Shown piece by piece: positions 8,728-18,045 of a DNA stretch of 64,000 bases (its first letter is position 1; each line of letters begins with the position of its first letter). The stretch spans positions 1 to 64,000 of the forward strand of contig JAWKNZ010000003.1 in assembly GCA_041391425.1 (NCBI GenBank), in the 5' to 3' direction. The notes below the pieces were generated by a model that ran no database searches, was not told the origin of the DNA, and saw only the letters and a program-made list of their open reading frames with translations. The translations under genes were made by a program, and so were the position numbers. Origin of the DNA: JAWKNZ01 sp041391425. GTDB taxonomy: Bacteria; Bdellovibrionota_B; Oligoflexia; Oligoflexales; JAWKNZ01.

Positions 8728-10815
8728 TTAAGCAGTAGGCTGCTGTCCTATTGCATCTTTACGGCTGAGTTTTACACGCCCTTGTCTATCGATATCGATG
8801 ACTTTCACTAAAATTTCATCCCCTTCTTTTACTATATCTTCGACTTTTTCAACACGTTTAGTGTCAAGCTGCGAAATATGGCAGAGTCCATCACAACCTG
8901 GCTTGAGCTCCACAAATACACCGAAATCAACGATGCGAACTGCTTTGCCTAAGATGATTTGACCAATCTCTGGATCTGTTGTTATGCTACGAACAATCGA
9001 TTTAGCTGCTTCGGCAGATATTGCATCTGGAGCACACAAGCTTACTATTCCACTGTCATCTATATCTAATTTTACTCCGGTATCGGCCACGATCTTCTTA
9101 ATGGTTTTTCCACCGGGACCGATTAAGTCTCTGATTTTATCTTGGTTGATTTTTAGTTTAAATATACGAGGTGCATATTCACTTACGTCTTGAGCTGATG
9201 TAATTGCACCGCTCATTTTTTCTAAAATATGCTTGCGGCCTTCTTTGGCTTGGGCAAGTGCTTCTGATAAAATTTCTTTTGAAAGGCCTGATATTTTAAT
9301 ATCCATTTGTAGTGCGGTGATTCCATCCTTTGTACCGCATACTTTGAAGTCCATATCACCTAAATGATCTTCATCTCCTAGAATGTCAGACAGGATAGTG
9401 TATTGTTCCCCTTCTTTTACTAGGCCCATTGCAATACCAGCTACTGGCTCTTTTATCGGAACCCCTGCTGTCATCAAAGCCATTGACCCAGAGCAAACAG
9501 TGGCCATTGAGGAGCTACCGTTTGATTCAAGAATTTCAGAAACAACTCTAATGGTGTAACCGAAGTCGTCTTCGCTAGGCAATACAGGCACGAGGGCTCT
9601 GTGGGCTAGCGATCCATGGCCAATTTCCCTACGTCCCGGAGAACGCTGCATACGGGCTTCACCAACTGAATATGGAGGGAAGTTATAATGGAGTAAAAAT
9701 CTTTCCCTTAAGTCTGTTTCATATAGGTTTTCACTCCTTTGAGCATCATCTTTAGAGCCAAGAGTGACTGTTGCCAGTGCTTGAGTCTCTCCTCGTGTAA
9801 AAAGAGAAGATCCGTGAGGACGAATCAATACACCTGTTTCGCATGTTATTGGTCGTATTTCTGTAGGGCTTCTTTCATCGATCCTTTTCTTTTCGTCTAA
9901 AATCATTCGGCGCATTAAGTTGGACTTTAGGTCTTCGAAGGCCGCCTTGATTTCACTTCCCTTTGCTTCATCATTTTCTGGATTGAGTTCAGAGATGATA
10001 TTTGCTGCTAGTTCTGAAAGGGTTTTGCCGCGTTCAATCTTTTCTTTAACGCTAAAAGCTTTTAGGATTCTATCTTTTGCTGCGTTAGTGACGGTATCGA
10101 TAACAGAGCTGTCCATTTCTTTAGGAGTTACATCCCATTTCTTTTTGCCTATGAGTTCTCGAATTTCAAGTTGCATTTCGAAAAGTGGCTTCATTAAATC
10201 ATGGGCGTGGTCTATAGCGTCGAGCATTTGTTCTTCAGATAAGAAATTGGCCCCAGCTTCTACCATCAAAACAGCATCTGGCTTACAGGCAATATTCAGA
10301 TCTAAGTCTGACTCTTCACCTTCTTTAGGATCGAAAATATATTCGCCATCCTTAAGGCCTAGGCGGACTGCAGCGACAGGGCCATTAAAAGGGATGTCGC
10401 TAATCATTAAGGCGGTGCTCGCTCCGACTAGAGCCAATGGCGCGGCACTGTAACCGTGCTGATAGGACATTACGGTGCAGTTTATCACAGTTTCATTCTG
10501 GTAATCTTTTGGAAATGATGGACGTAAAGGACGGTCTATTACACGAGCTGTTAGGGCTTCATGGTTTCCGGGGCGCCCTTCTCTTTTTTGATAGCCGCCA
10601 GGGATGCGTCCAGCTGCGTATAGTTTTTCGATAAAATCGACACCTAATGGAAAGAAATCCTGCCCAGGAGCTGGCTTAGATGCTGCACAAGCGGTGACGA
10701 GAACTTGCGTACCGCCTGAAGTAACCATGACTGAGCCATTGGCTTGCTTTGCGTATTTCTGGAATTCGAATTTAATAACTCGGTTACCGACATTTACTTC
10801 ACGTATTAGTGACAT
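8728..10815 (-). CDS. pnp: Polyribonucleotide nucleotidyltransferase (PNPase)
   Basis: A full-length 695-residue PNPase with two RNase PH-like domains (about 1-230 and 310-550), a helical linker, a KH domain containing the GPGGKTIKKI loop (about 562-571) and a C-terminal S1 RNA-binding domain (about 618-690). It degrades RNA phosphorolytically from the 3' end and can polymerise nucleotides. It lies downstream of rpsO on the same strand, the classic rpsO-pnp arrangement. The 244-base spacer between them (10816-11059) may hold a processing or autoregulatory leader, but I could not identify a clean long stem there. Confidence 0.98.
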   Translation of the reverse strand: MSLIREVNVGNRVIKFEFQKYAKQANGSVMVTSGGTQVLVTACAASKPAPGQDFFPLGVDFIEKLYAAGRIPGGYQKREGRPGNHEALTARVIDRPLRPSFPKDYQNETVINCTVMSYQHGYSAAPLALVGASTALMISDIPFNGPVAAVRLGLKDGEYIFDPKEGEESDLDLNIACKPDAVLMVEAGANFLSEEQMLDAIDHAHDLMKPLFEMQLEIRELIGKKKWDVTPKEMDSSVIDTVTNAAKDRILKAFSVKEKIERGKTLSELAANIISELNPENDEAKGSEIKAAFEDLKSNLMRRMILDEKKRIDERSPTEIRPITCETGVLIRPHGSSLFTRGETQALATVTLGSKDDAQRSENLYETDLRERFLLHYNFPPYSVGEARMQRSPGRREIGHGSLAHRALVPVLPSEDDFGYTIRVVSEILESNGSSSMATVCSGSMALMTAGVPIKEPVAGIAMGLVKEGEQYTILSDILGDEDHLGDMDFKVCGTKDGITALQMDIKISGLSKEILSEALAQAKEGRKHILEKMSGAITSAQDVSEYAPRIFKLKINQDKIRDLIGPGGKTIKKIVADTGVKLDIDDSGIVSLCAPDAISAEAAKSIVRSITTDPEIGQIILGKAVRIVDFGVFVELKPGCDGLCHISQLDTKRVEKVEDIVKEGDEILVKVIDIDRQGRVKLSRKDAIGQQPTA

Positions 10816-11059
10816 TTATATTCCCCCGATCAAATTCCGCAGCAAGAAAACACGACAGATGGTCCGGCTCCAAAAATAACTTTATAAAAGGTGCCTAATA
10901 AATCTAAAGCATTAAAAACTCGGCCACGTTAGTTTGAGCTTTTATTTATGTGATTCAGACTGTTAGCTATAGCTCTATTTGTTTTGATCGATTTATTAAG
11001 GTTCTACTAGCTAAATCAAACAGCTAAACAAAAGGCCAAGCTTATCAATGGATTCGAGT

Positions 11060-11329
11060 CTACCTTCTAATGCCGAGATCTGCAATTAAGCTTTTATAAG
11101 AATCGACATCCTTACTTGCTAGGTAATTTAATAGTCGGCGGCGTTGCCCAACCATTTTCATCAAACCCCTGCGAGAGTGGTGGTCTTTCTTATTGTCGTT
11201 AAAGTGATCTCTTAAATAGTTAAGACGGGCAGTTAGTAATGCTACTTGGACTTCTGGAGATGAAGTGTCTTTTGGGTTTCTTTGGTATTTAGATACAATT
11301 TCAGCTCGGTCGTTTTTTCTGAGAGCCAT
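11060..11329 (-). CDS. rpsO: 30S ribosomal protein S15
   Basis: A full 89-residue S15 with the family signature LTARLNYLRDHFNDNKKDHHSRRGLMKMVGQRRRLLNYL at about 30-70. S15 is a primary 16S rRNA-binding protein that organises the central domain of the small subunit. AAAGG precedes the ATG on the minus strand. The gene heads the rpsO-pnp unit, and a good sigma-70 type promoter sits about 110 bases upstream. Confidence 0.98.
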   Translation of the reverse strand: MALRKNDRAEIVSKYQRNPKDTSSPEVQVALLTARLNYLRDHFNDNKKDHHSRRGLMKMVGQRRRLLNYLASKDVDSYKSLIADLGIRR

Positions 11330-11435
11330 CTTTTACCTTTCTTGCTTAATAAAGAACATTAAATATTTCTAGCTTTAGAATCGATATAGCCAGTACGAAA
11401 CGCATTCTGATGCAGCCTTTGCTTTACATAAACTA

Positions 11436-11463
11436 ATTATATTAAAGCTCAGGAACGAGGCAA
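11436..11463 (-). promoter_or_regulatory. Probable sigma-70 promoter of rpsO-pnp
   Basis: On the minus strand a TTGCCT -35 box (11458-11463) is followed by a 16-base spacer and a perfect TATAAT -10 box (11436-11441). Transcription would start near 11429 and give rpsO a leader of about 100 bases. This was found by eye; spacing and -10 match are good, and the -35 matches at four of six positions. Confidence 0.55.
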
Positions 11464-12289
11464 AATAATGGAGTTTGACTATTTTTTCAAGCCTATTTGT
11501 CAAAGCTATATTCGAGCAATAGCAAACCTTTAAAGCTATGTTTCCAAAAACTATAGTTTTAAAAAGCTATATTTTAAAAATATATCAACAACATAACACA
11601 AAGCGATGAGCAACTTTTAGGCGACTCAGAGCTTTAACATGTCCTAATTAATATATTTCTAGTAACAAGTCTAACGTTATTTATTAAATATTTTTCAATA
11701 GGTTGGCATGAATTGCTGTGACATCAAAAGTGCTGAACTGCTACCAAGCAGTTGTTGGGAGTGGATTGGCGCATTTTTAGTAGGGTCATTTTAGTCATCT
11801 GTTGCTTGAGGCTATAGATTTTGCTTTCATGGGGGGTGTCAGGGTTGAGAAATTTGAATTTTGTTGAGTTTATATCACGTTGTAATTAAAGATGAAAACA
11901 CTTAAAATGTTCAAAAAAGAAACAGTCTATTTGACTTTTTTAAAATTTTTAGATATAAGGGTGATGATCTTTGCCTCTTCTAGTATTCCTTTGTGAATAC
12001 GCTGTATTCGTTTTGGACGTGGGTTATGTTTGTAAGTGAAGCATGGGATCACGGCTTCTCATCCAACGTTAACATAGGCTAATGTATTTTGGATGGGTCG
12101 GGGCCTGAATTAAAGAAGGCAGAGGTAGGATGGAAAAAGGCCTCAACAACTTTTGCTGTACTCTGTCAGTCGATAATCGGTTTTCTGCTACTGTTCGGTT
12201 CGTATGTTTGCCTATTGAGTTTGTGTTCGAAGAGCTGCACTTGTGGGAATTTTGTTTATTTTTTAATCTCAAATTATTAAAGGTGCGCT
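11464..12289. other. Gene-poor region upstream of carD
   Basis: About 830 bases with no convincing coding sequence; the small ORFs here lack ribosome binding sites and read as random peptide. Visible structure: a compact hairpin at 11736-11753 (AACTGCT stem, ACCA loop), a good promoter at 11931-11959, a GAATAC/GTATTC mini-hairpin near 11993-12008, and a GAAGC/GCTTC hairpin near 12038-12058. The 320-base stretch between the promoter and carD is either a long leader or a separate small RNA. I could not match it to 6S RNA, SRP RNA, RNase P RNA or tmRNA by their conserved cores. Confidence 0.5.
11931..11959 (+). promoter_or_regulatory. Probable sigma-70 promoter, carD transcript or small RNA
   Basis: A TTGACT -35 box (11931-11936), a 17-base spacer and a TATAAG -10 box (11954-11959), both close to consensus. 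The next coding start downstream is carD at 12290, giving an unusually long leader of about 320 bases. Confidence 0.5.
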
Positions 12290-12775
12290 ATGCGTTTTAA
12301 AGTTGGAGACAAGGCGGTTTATCCTTCGCATGGGGTAACTGTCATCAAAAACATCGAATCGAAAGAGGTTGCAGGAAGTAAAATGGATTTTTACGTATTG
12401 CAAATTGTTTCCTCTGGAGCAACTTTAATGGTTCCTACGGCTGCTTCGGAAAGAGCCGGAATGAGAGGTTTGATTAGTTCAAGCGAGATTGAATCTGTAT
12501 ATTCTATCTTAAGAAATCCTGGTAAGGTTTCACAAAGAACTTGGAACCGACGCTTTAGAGAATTTAATGAGAAATTAAGAACAGGTTCCTTGTCTGATAT
12601 TGCTGAAGTTTTACGTGACCTTTGGACGTTGCAAAGTGCGAAGGATCTCTCTTATGGTGAAAAGAAAATGATGGAGCGTGCACAGGAGCTTATTGTTTCA
12701 GAGATATGTGCAGCTCAAGGAAGTAAGCCTGTCGATGTAGAATCGGAGATAACGCAAATGTTGATGCCAAACTAA
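12290..12775 (+). CDS. carD: CarD/CdnL-family transcriptional regulator
   Basis: The 161-residue protein opens with FKVGDKAVYPSHGVTVIKNIESKE, the typical RNA-polymerase-interaction domain of CarD/CdnL. After VPTAASERAGMRGLIS it has a helical C-terminal domain (about 70-160, with the region WNRRFREFNEKL followed by SLSDIAEVLRDLW). CarD/CdnL proteins bind the RNA polymerase beta subunit and stabilise the open complex, notably at rRNA promoters. The length fits CdnL, not the longer myxobacterial CarD. Its ATG follows AAAGGTGC. It precedes a RibD-reductase-like gene by about 25 bases and may be co-transcribed with it. Confidence 0.92.
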   Translation: MRFKVGDKAVYPSHGVTVIKNIESKEVAGSKMDFYVLQIVSSGATLMVPTAASERAGMRGLISSSEIESVYSILRNPGKVSQRTWNRRFREFNEKLRTGSLSDIAEVLRDLWTLQSAKDLSYGEKKMMERAQELIVSEICAAQGSKPVDVESEITQMLMPN

Positions 12776-12798
12776 GTAAAAAATAAGGTTTGATTTTT

Positions 12799-13440
12799 TT
12801 GACTATTCGAATTGTCAATGTCATGGCCTCTAGCTTGGATGGCAAGATTTCTTCGTATTCTCTGGAAGCAGACAGATATAGGCTTGATTCAGGGTTTACG
12901 AGTGTTGAAGATAAAGAGTTCGTTCGTGAACAGATTAAGCAGGCTGATGCAATAATAGTAGGAGCGAACTCGGTACGCGCTTCTAAAAGGCTTTGGGAAC
13001 AGAAAAATAAAAAAGGTTTTTATCCTAAGTGGTTTATTTATACAAATTCTGGCTTAGAAGAAAGCTTAGAATTCTTGAATCAAGTAAAAATTGCCCGCTA
13101 CCTTGTCTCTAAAAATCCAATTGAAAATTGTTGTAACGCGGTAAATATTTCTTATGGTGAAAATGCGCCTGGACGTTTTCTTTTGGAGTACTTATCTAGC
13201 CAAAATGACATCGAAAATGTGTTGCTTTTTGGTGGCGGGCAGATAAATCGTATCTTTTATTCTGAAAATTTGGTGGATGCGTTAAAAATCACTCTTTGTC
13301 CTAAAATTTTAGCAAGTCAAAGTGCATCTAACTTTGTAGACCCAGGACTTCCGGCTCCTGTTAGTTTGAAGCTCGAATCTTCACACGCTTCAAGTAATCA
13401 TGTATTCTTATCTTATAGTGTAGTTAAGCCTGAATCTTAA
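12799..13440 (+). CDS. RibD C-terminal / dihydrofolate-reductase-fold protein
   Basis: The fold matches the reductase domain of RibD: an N-terminal NVMASSLDGKIS motif (about residues 5-16), ADAIIVGANSVRA near 50 and VLLFGGGQINRIF near 140, the last being the usual G-G-G nucleotide-binding loop. In riboflavin synthesis this domain uses NADPH to reduce a phosphoribosylamino-pyrimidine. There is no deaminase domain, so it is a stand-alone reductase-fold protein and may have another substrate. I chose TTG at 12799, ten bases after TAAGG; an earlier TTG at 12790 is too close to that site. Confidence 0.75.
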   Translation: MTIRIVNVMASSLDGKISSYSLEADRYRLDSGFTSVEDKEFVREQIKQADAIIVGANSVRASKRLWEQKNKKGFYPKWFIYTNSGLEESLEFLNQVKIARYLVSKNPIENCCNAVNISYGENAPGRFLLEYLSSQNDIENVLLFGGGQINRIFYSENLVDALKITLCPKILASQSASNFVDPGLPAPVSLKLESSHASSNHVFLSYSVVKPES

Positions 13441-13597
13441 GTTTTCTTTGCAATTAAAAGCTTCAAGTAGTTGCATAGGGTGCAGGTGATGCATGTGCTC
13501 ATAAATATGTTTTATAGAGCTATTTAGAGAAATCCATGAGTTCTGGGCCTTAATTTAGGGCTCGGGTTGGACTGATAATGAGGGCTGTGAGGTTGTT

Positions 13598-14524
13598 ATG
13601 GGTTTGAGAATTAAAACGAATGTTATGTCCTTAATTGCTCAAAGGCACTTTGGGGCTTCTGGCGCCAAAATGGCAAAGCATATGGAGAGGCTTTCCTCTG
13701 GAGAAAGAATTAATAGAGCAGCAGATGATGCTGCAGGCTTTGCGATCTCGGAAGTTCTTAGGGCTGATATCCGTTCATTAGCTCAAGCTAAGCGTAATAC
13801 TAATGATGGTGTGTCATTGATCCAAGTCGCTGAAGGTGGCTTGTCTGAGATTGGCAATATCATGATCAGATTGCGAGAGCTAGCAATTCAATCAGCATCT
13901 GATACTATTGGCCCAAGAGAGCGGGGGTACTTGAATCGAGAATTCATTGCCTTGAAGGATGAAATGGACCGTATTGCTGTGAGCACCGAGTTCAATGGTA
14001 GTAGATTGTTGACCGGGCAGGCTGAATTACCAGAATCTTTGCTAGAAGATCATACCTTTCCGCCTTTAGAAATACAGGTAGACAAAGATTATATCGTCGA
14101 TGTTGACGCTGCTGATATTCCAAATCCTCTCGATATTATCAAGCTAGATTTTTCCAATATGAATTTAATGACAGAAGGAGAAGGCTCGTTAAACTTGGGA
14201 AATGCTCGTAATGAGGAAGGTGCGAGAGTTGATTCTAAAGATCAGGCCCAGATGGCTATTGCTCGTATTGATGATGCTATGAAAAAAGTTTCTAGTTATC
14301 GAGCTGGTTTGGGCGCAATGCAAAACCGTTTGGAGTCCGCAGACCGAAATCTCTCTATTCGTATCGAAAACCTAGGGTCAGCGCGTTCGAGGATTCGTGA
14401 TGCTGACTTTGCTACCGAAACATCTGAGTTTACGCAGCAGTCGATCTTGAACCAGGCTGGAGCATCGGTATTGACACAAGCGAATCAACTGCCGCAGGTT
14501 GCATTGCAGTTGCTGCAGGGTTAG
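13598..14524 (+). CDS. fliC: Flagellin
   Basis: The 308-residue protein has both conserved flagellin ends: an N-terminal D0/D1 region (SLIAQRHFG, then MERLSSGERINRAADDAAGFAIS at about 28-50) and a C-terminal D1/D0 region (ENLGSARSRIRDADFATETSEFT, then SILNQAGASVLTQANQLPQVALQLLQG). The central variable part, about 140-205, is short, so this is a compact flagellin. It polymerises into the flagellar filament after export by the flagellar type III system. The upstream sequence has a GACTGATAA element ending about 20 bases before the ATG that weakly resembles a sigma-28 -10 box. CsrA and FliW, which control flagellin translation in many bacteria, are encoded about 13 kb downstream. Confidence 0.96.
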   Translation: MGLRIKTNVMSLIAQRHFGASGAKMAKHMERLSSGERINRAADDAAGFAISEVLRADIRSLAQAKRNTNDGVSLIQVAEGGLSEIGNIMIRLRELAIQSASDTIGPRERGYLNREFIALKDEMDRIAVSTEFNGSRLLTGQAELPESLLEDHTFPPLEIQVDKDYIVDVDAADIPNPLDIIKLDFSNMNLMTEGEGSLNLGNARNEEGARVDSKDQAQMAIARIDDAMKKVSSYRAGLGAMQNRLESADRNLSIRIENLGSARSRIRDADFATETSEFTQQSILNQAGASVLTQANQLPQVALQLLQG

Positions 14525-14548
14525 TTTTTTTAGCCCTGTAATTGTTGA

Positions 14549-14585
14549 CGGGAGGTAGCACTTTTGTATAAAAGCTGTTCCTCCG
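14549..14585 (+). other. Hairpin downstream of flagellin
   Basis: An imperfect inverted repeat: CGGGAGGTAGCACTTTT pairs with AAAAGCTGTTCCTCCG around a GTAT loop. No T-tract follows, so it is not a standard intrinsic terminator; it may stabilise the 3' end of flagellin mRNA. The remaining 515-base gap up to the next gene contains a perfect 14-base palindrome CTCACTTAAGTGAG at 14825-14838 and otherwise nothing I can define. Confidence 0.4.
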
Positions 14586-15066
14586 ACGATTAGACTTGTT
14601 CTAAATGCTTTGGTGCACGCTTGTGTGTATTATCTTTTCGAAGTTTCTTCTGATTATGTCATTTTGATATAAAATTCTGTCTTATGTTTCTCTTGCCGGG
14701 GTTATGAAGGTGTTTCTAGGAGAGTTTGCTGTGTGAGCCTTGAAGGATATCCTCCTACCTAGATTTTTTCGGATGTTCAATCTAAATTTAATTCCTTTAT
14801 TTTAAAATACATCATCAATTATTCCTCACTTAAGTGAGAGGTGTCGTGCTTAACCAATTACGATAAAGCTTTCTTTCGATCTTTTCTAGTATGGGTCTTT
14901 AGAGGCAAGAGTATTTATTGCTCTGGGCATATTTTAATGCACTGATATTAAAATAGATTTAAGATATTTTCTGAATATTGTTAAGTTTTTTTTGTTTCTA
15001 CCGATAAATAGATAACGGAGGAGTAATAGACTTGCGTGTTTGATTGATGTTTTTAAGGAGCTAGTG

Positions 15067-16182
15067 TTGGAAAAAGTGGTTCGTAGAAAATTGAATAAGC
15101 CTGCAGTTTTCCTTCATACTGTTGTGAATGTGTCTGTATTTTTGTTTGCAGTTAGTTGTTCTTCAAATCCGCCCAAGGCACCTTCTAATTCAACAAGTAG
15201 TAACTCTCTAGCGCAAACTGATTGCAATGTTTTGCCTAGTCCTACCCCATATTATGGAGGGCAGGCGGCAGGTGGAATGACTCAACAGGCTCAGTATACA
15301 GGCCAGCAACAAGCTACTCCTAATGGAACCCAAGCTGTTGATCCAAATATGCAGCAGGGGCAATCGGGATTTAATACAGCAACTGGTCAGACGGTAGCTG
15401 GACAAAGTTTCGGGCTGCAACAACCTGTTGATACCACGAGTGGATATGCTCCACAGCAGAATGTGAATACTCAATATAATTCTCAAGTTCTTTCATCTGA
15501 TGGAACGGCTGTGTCTACTGGTAATTATGGATATAATAACGCTATTGCAAGCAACACAGGGTATAATACGACTCCTACTGGTGCGAATAGTAATATCGGT
15601 ACTTTTAACAACCCGGCGCCATGTGCGTCTACCACATGGCAGCCCAGCACATCTGTTGGCACTACCCTCGATCAAACGCCTGCTGGTGGAACTCAGCAAG
15701 GAGAAGCGGGTACTAGTGGCTCTTCCGATGGTACTGCAGAGATAAAAACCGATCTGAAGGGAGCAGCTGTTGGAACCACCAAGCTTAGAGAAGCGGTCGA
15801 TGCGTGTATTACCAGTGACTCGGCTGTCGGGGGTTTTTTTGACAGGGAAGCTTATCGATCTTATTTAGCTGGATTACCTGCACCTACTGACAATATTGAC
15901 TATATGAGCTTTTGTCGTGCGCAAGTGGTGTGGGATGGAGTTTGTGATTTTGATAGCATTAAGAAACGGTATTCTGCTTTTAGCAATATTGATGAAATAT
16001 TTTTTGTCCCAGAAAATTCAGTTATAGATCAATGCATTGTTTGTGAGGAAGCTTCTGCTGATAAACAATGTAAAATTCTAGACCAGAGCCCAAATAGCAA
16101 AAAGTTGGTCGTTTATTTTGCGGCTAATAAAGGCGATACTGCTGACCCCCTCCCGTTTGATTTTCCGTTCGAAGCTAATTAA
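15067..16182 (+). CDS. Lipoprotein with Q/G/T/N-rich low-complexity region
   Basis: A signal peptide ends in a lipobox (FLFAVSC), followed by a long disordered segment of about 170 residues dominated by Gln, Gly, Thr, Asn, Ser and Tyr (for example GGMTQQAQYTGQQQATPNGT). A compact C-terminal region of about 150 residues carries several cysteines (DACITSDS, SFCRAQVVWDGVCDF, QCIVCEEASADKQC) that could form disulfides. It is probably surface-exposed or periplasmic and anchored by lipid. I recognise no family. TTG at 15067 is preferred because AAGGAG lies six bases before it; an upstream in-frame TTG at 15040 lacks a properly spaced site. Confidence 0.65.
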   Translation: MEKVVRRKLNKPAVFLHTVVNVSVFLFAVSCSSNPPKAPSNSTSSNSLAQTDCNVLPSPTPYYGGQAAGGMTQQAQYTGQQQATPNGTQAVDPNMQQGQSGFNTATGQTVAGQSFGLQQPVDTTSGYAPQQNVNTQYNSQVLSSDGTAVSTGNYGYNNAIASNTGYNTTPTGANSNIGTFNNPAPCASTTWQPSTSVGTTLDQTPAGGTQQGEAGTSGSSDGTAEIKTDLKGAAVGTTKLREAVDACITSDSAVGGFFDREAYRSYLAGLPAPTDNIDYMSFCRAQVVWDGVCDFDSIKKRYSAFSNIDEIFFVPENSVIDQCIVCEEASADKQCKILDQSPNSKKLVVYFAANKGDTADPLPFDFPFEAN

Positions 16183-16198
16183 ATTTAGTGTGCTTTTG

Positions 16199-17428
16199 CT
16201 AATTAGAGCAGCGCTTAATTATCTCCTCTTGTTTTTGCCAATAATCAACAAATTTATCGTAAACATTATCGTCTATGATTCTTACAATGGTTTCATCACC
16301 ATATTCTAGAGAGAAGGTAGACATATTTGCTGATCCTGTGAATACCACTTTTTTGTAGGAAACTTCTGATCCAATTTTCATATTGGCTTCTATAAGGAGA
16401 GTTTTAGAATGGGTGTCAACATTTGCTGTTTTTTGCCTGTCAAAAAGCATAACTGGGTAAGGTAAATTAAAACTAGGTAAATCGTCTAAATAGTCATTGG
16501 CATCGTCCGCATTATTGGTAATGGCTTTGACTTCACAGCCTCTATTGTGCAAGGTGGTTAATAGATTCATTAAACGTTTAGCTCTATTTTTTTGCCATTT
16601 TGATTGGGAAACAAGAATTTTACTACCTTTTGTGGTACAGTCTATTTCCGCATTTTCTATAAAATCCAGTACTGGATCGCTATATCTAGAAGGAGTGAAA
16701 TAGACGCTCACTTGGTCATTTCTTTCAATATAGCCATTGCTATCTCTTAAGTAATCACTCCCGATTATTTGGTTGAGTTGTTCTTTGAGGTGATACCAGT
16801 TCTTTCTTTAAAGATCGTATAGTTCTTTGTCTTCGGTTATGTAAATAGCATCATTAAATCTTTTTGCTACCTCTTTTGCATTCATGGTGGTCTGGAAGAT
16901 AATATTTTCTTCATTATTTCTATTTTTTGAAAAAATGCAGTATTTATGATGGGTATTGCCGATTAGGCGGGCGCATGAAGGTTTAGTGCAGGCTGTCACT
17001 TTATCCTTCAAAAATGGTTTGAGGGTGTTGAAGGTGCTTATATAATTTGATTGCTTTATTTTGTTGTCGAATAAAATTTCTATATTCACTGATCTTTGAT
17101 GTGCTTTGATTATCGCGTCTATGATATTTTTGTCTGTAAACGAATATAAAGTGCAGCGAATCATAGAATGTTCTGGTGCTTCTCTGATTAGGCTTTCTAA
17201 TTTTCTATTTATAGTTTTATCTTCTATACTACTTCCATTTTGAGGAGAGCCGCATTTTGTTACCTGTGGTGTTGAAAATAGTACTTCGTATTTTGATTCT
17301 CTTTGTATTGAGTTAGGTTTTGTAGATGCTGGTTTTGCTAATTGAGAGGGAAGTGTGTGTTTGCATCCAATGATGATGAAGTAAAAATTTAATAGGATTA
17401 TTATATTGAATATCGATGGTCTTATCAT
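16199..17428 (-). pseudogene. Phospholipase D-like lipoprotein interrupted by an in-frame TAA
   Basis: Two ORFs on the minus strand (17428-16808 and 16711-16199) are in the same frame, and the 32 codons between them are open. The whole reads as one protein of about 409 residues with a single TAA at 16808-16810. The first part has a lipobox (FIIIGC) and an HKD-like motif HHKYCIF in which the usual Asp is replaced. The second part has HSKTLLIE and a VFTGSANMS segment typical of the PLD fold. The active-site pattern is therefore degenerate in both halves. The second half has no good ribosome binding site at its GTG. Either the gene is inactivated by one substitution or the stop is read through. 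Confidence 0.75.
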
Positions 17429-17851
17429 ATTTTTAAATGTCCGTTTCTTTTATTTTCAATGCACATGATCTATTAAAAGGTATGCACACTTTAGATTAGG
17501 CTTTGAATTTAAGCTTAGTTTGATGTTTTGAGATCAATCATATTAATCTTACACTTTCAGATAAATAGATTATACTATAGTGAGTAACACTTGCTATACT
17601 TTATTGCCTTGATTTTTTATCATTTCATCGTGGTGAAAGCATGGGTTTCTCTAATTTCCAAGTAAACTTTTTCAGATAGTCTTTTTTTTGAAATTGGCGT
17701 CAAAACTAGTTGACATTTGATTGACATCGGTAGTTACGTCCTAGTTTATGTATCGAGATCTTGACGCTTTACTTTTTGTTTTTTCATAAAATTTGTCATT
17801 TTTTCTTAAATAATATATCTATAGGCAATCTCGTCTTAAGCTCGTTTTAAT

Positions 17852-17868
17852 TTGGCCTATTAGTTGCA
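17852..17868 (+). promoter_or_regulatory. Probable sigma-54 promoter of the flgF operon
   Basis: The sequence TTGGCCTATTAGTTGCA matches the -24/-12 pattern TGGC-N7-TTGC exactly, with ten bases between the invariant GG and GC. It lies 178 bases before flgF, on its strand. Sigma-54 control of class II flagellar genes is common. The rest of the 617-base gap (17429-18045) is very AT-rich and contains two overlapping TTGACA hexamers near 17710-17725 that could form a sigma-70 promoter. Confidence 0.6.
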
Positions 17869-18045
17869 TAATGTTTGTTGCGGCTAAATATTTACGCTGG
17901 CTTTATTCTTGAATCAGAAAATTTTTGATTATAAATGAAGAAATTCATATTGTGTCAATATGCTATCAAGATAGAGCGAGGATTTATTTGTAATATAGTG
18001 TCAATTAGCACTTATTATTATAATTGCTCTTGAGGAAATTGGCTT

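Noticed and set aside
9920..10453. 177-codon plus-strand ORF antisense to pnp
   Set aside because: It is a frame shadow of the conserved pnp coding sequence; Ser/Leu-rich and without a start signal.
12089..12280. Plus-strand ORF of 63 codons before carD
   Set aside because: It starts with TTG without a ribosome binding site, its peptide is unlike a natural protein, and it sits in the probable leader of carD.
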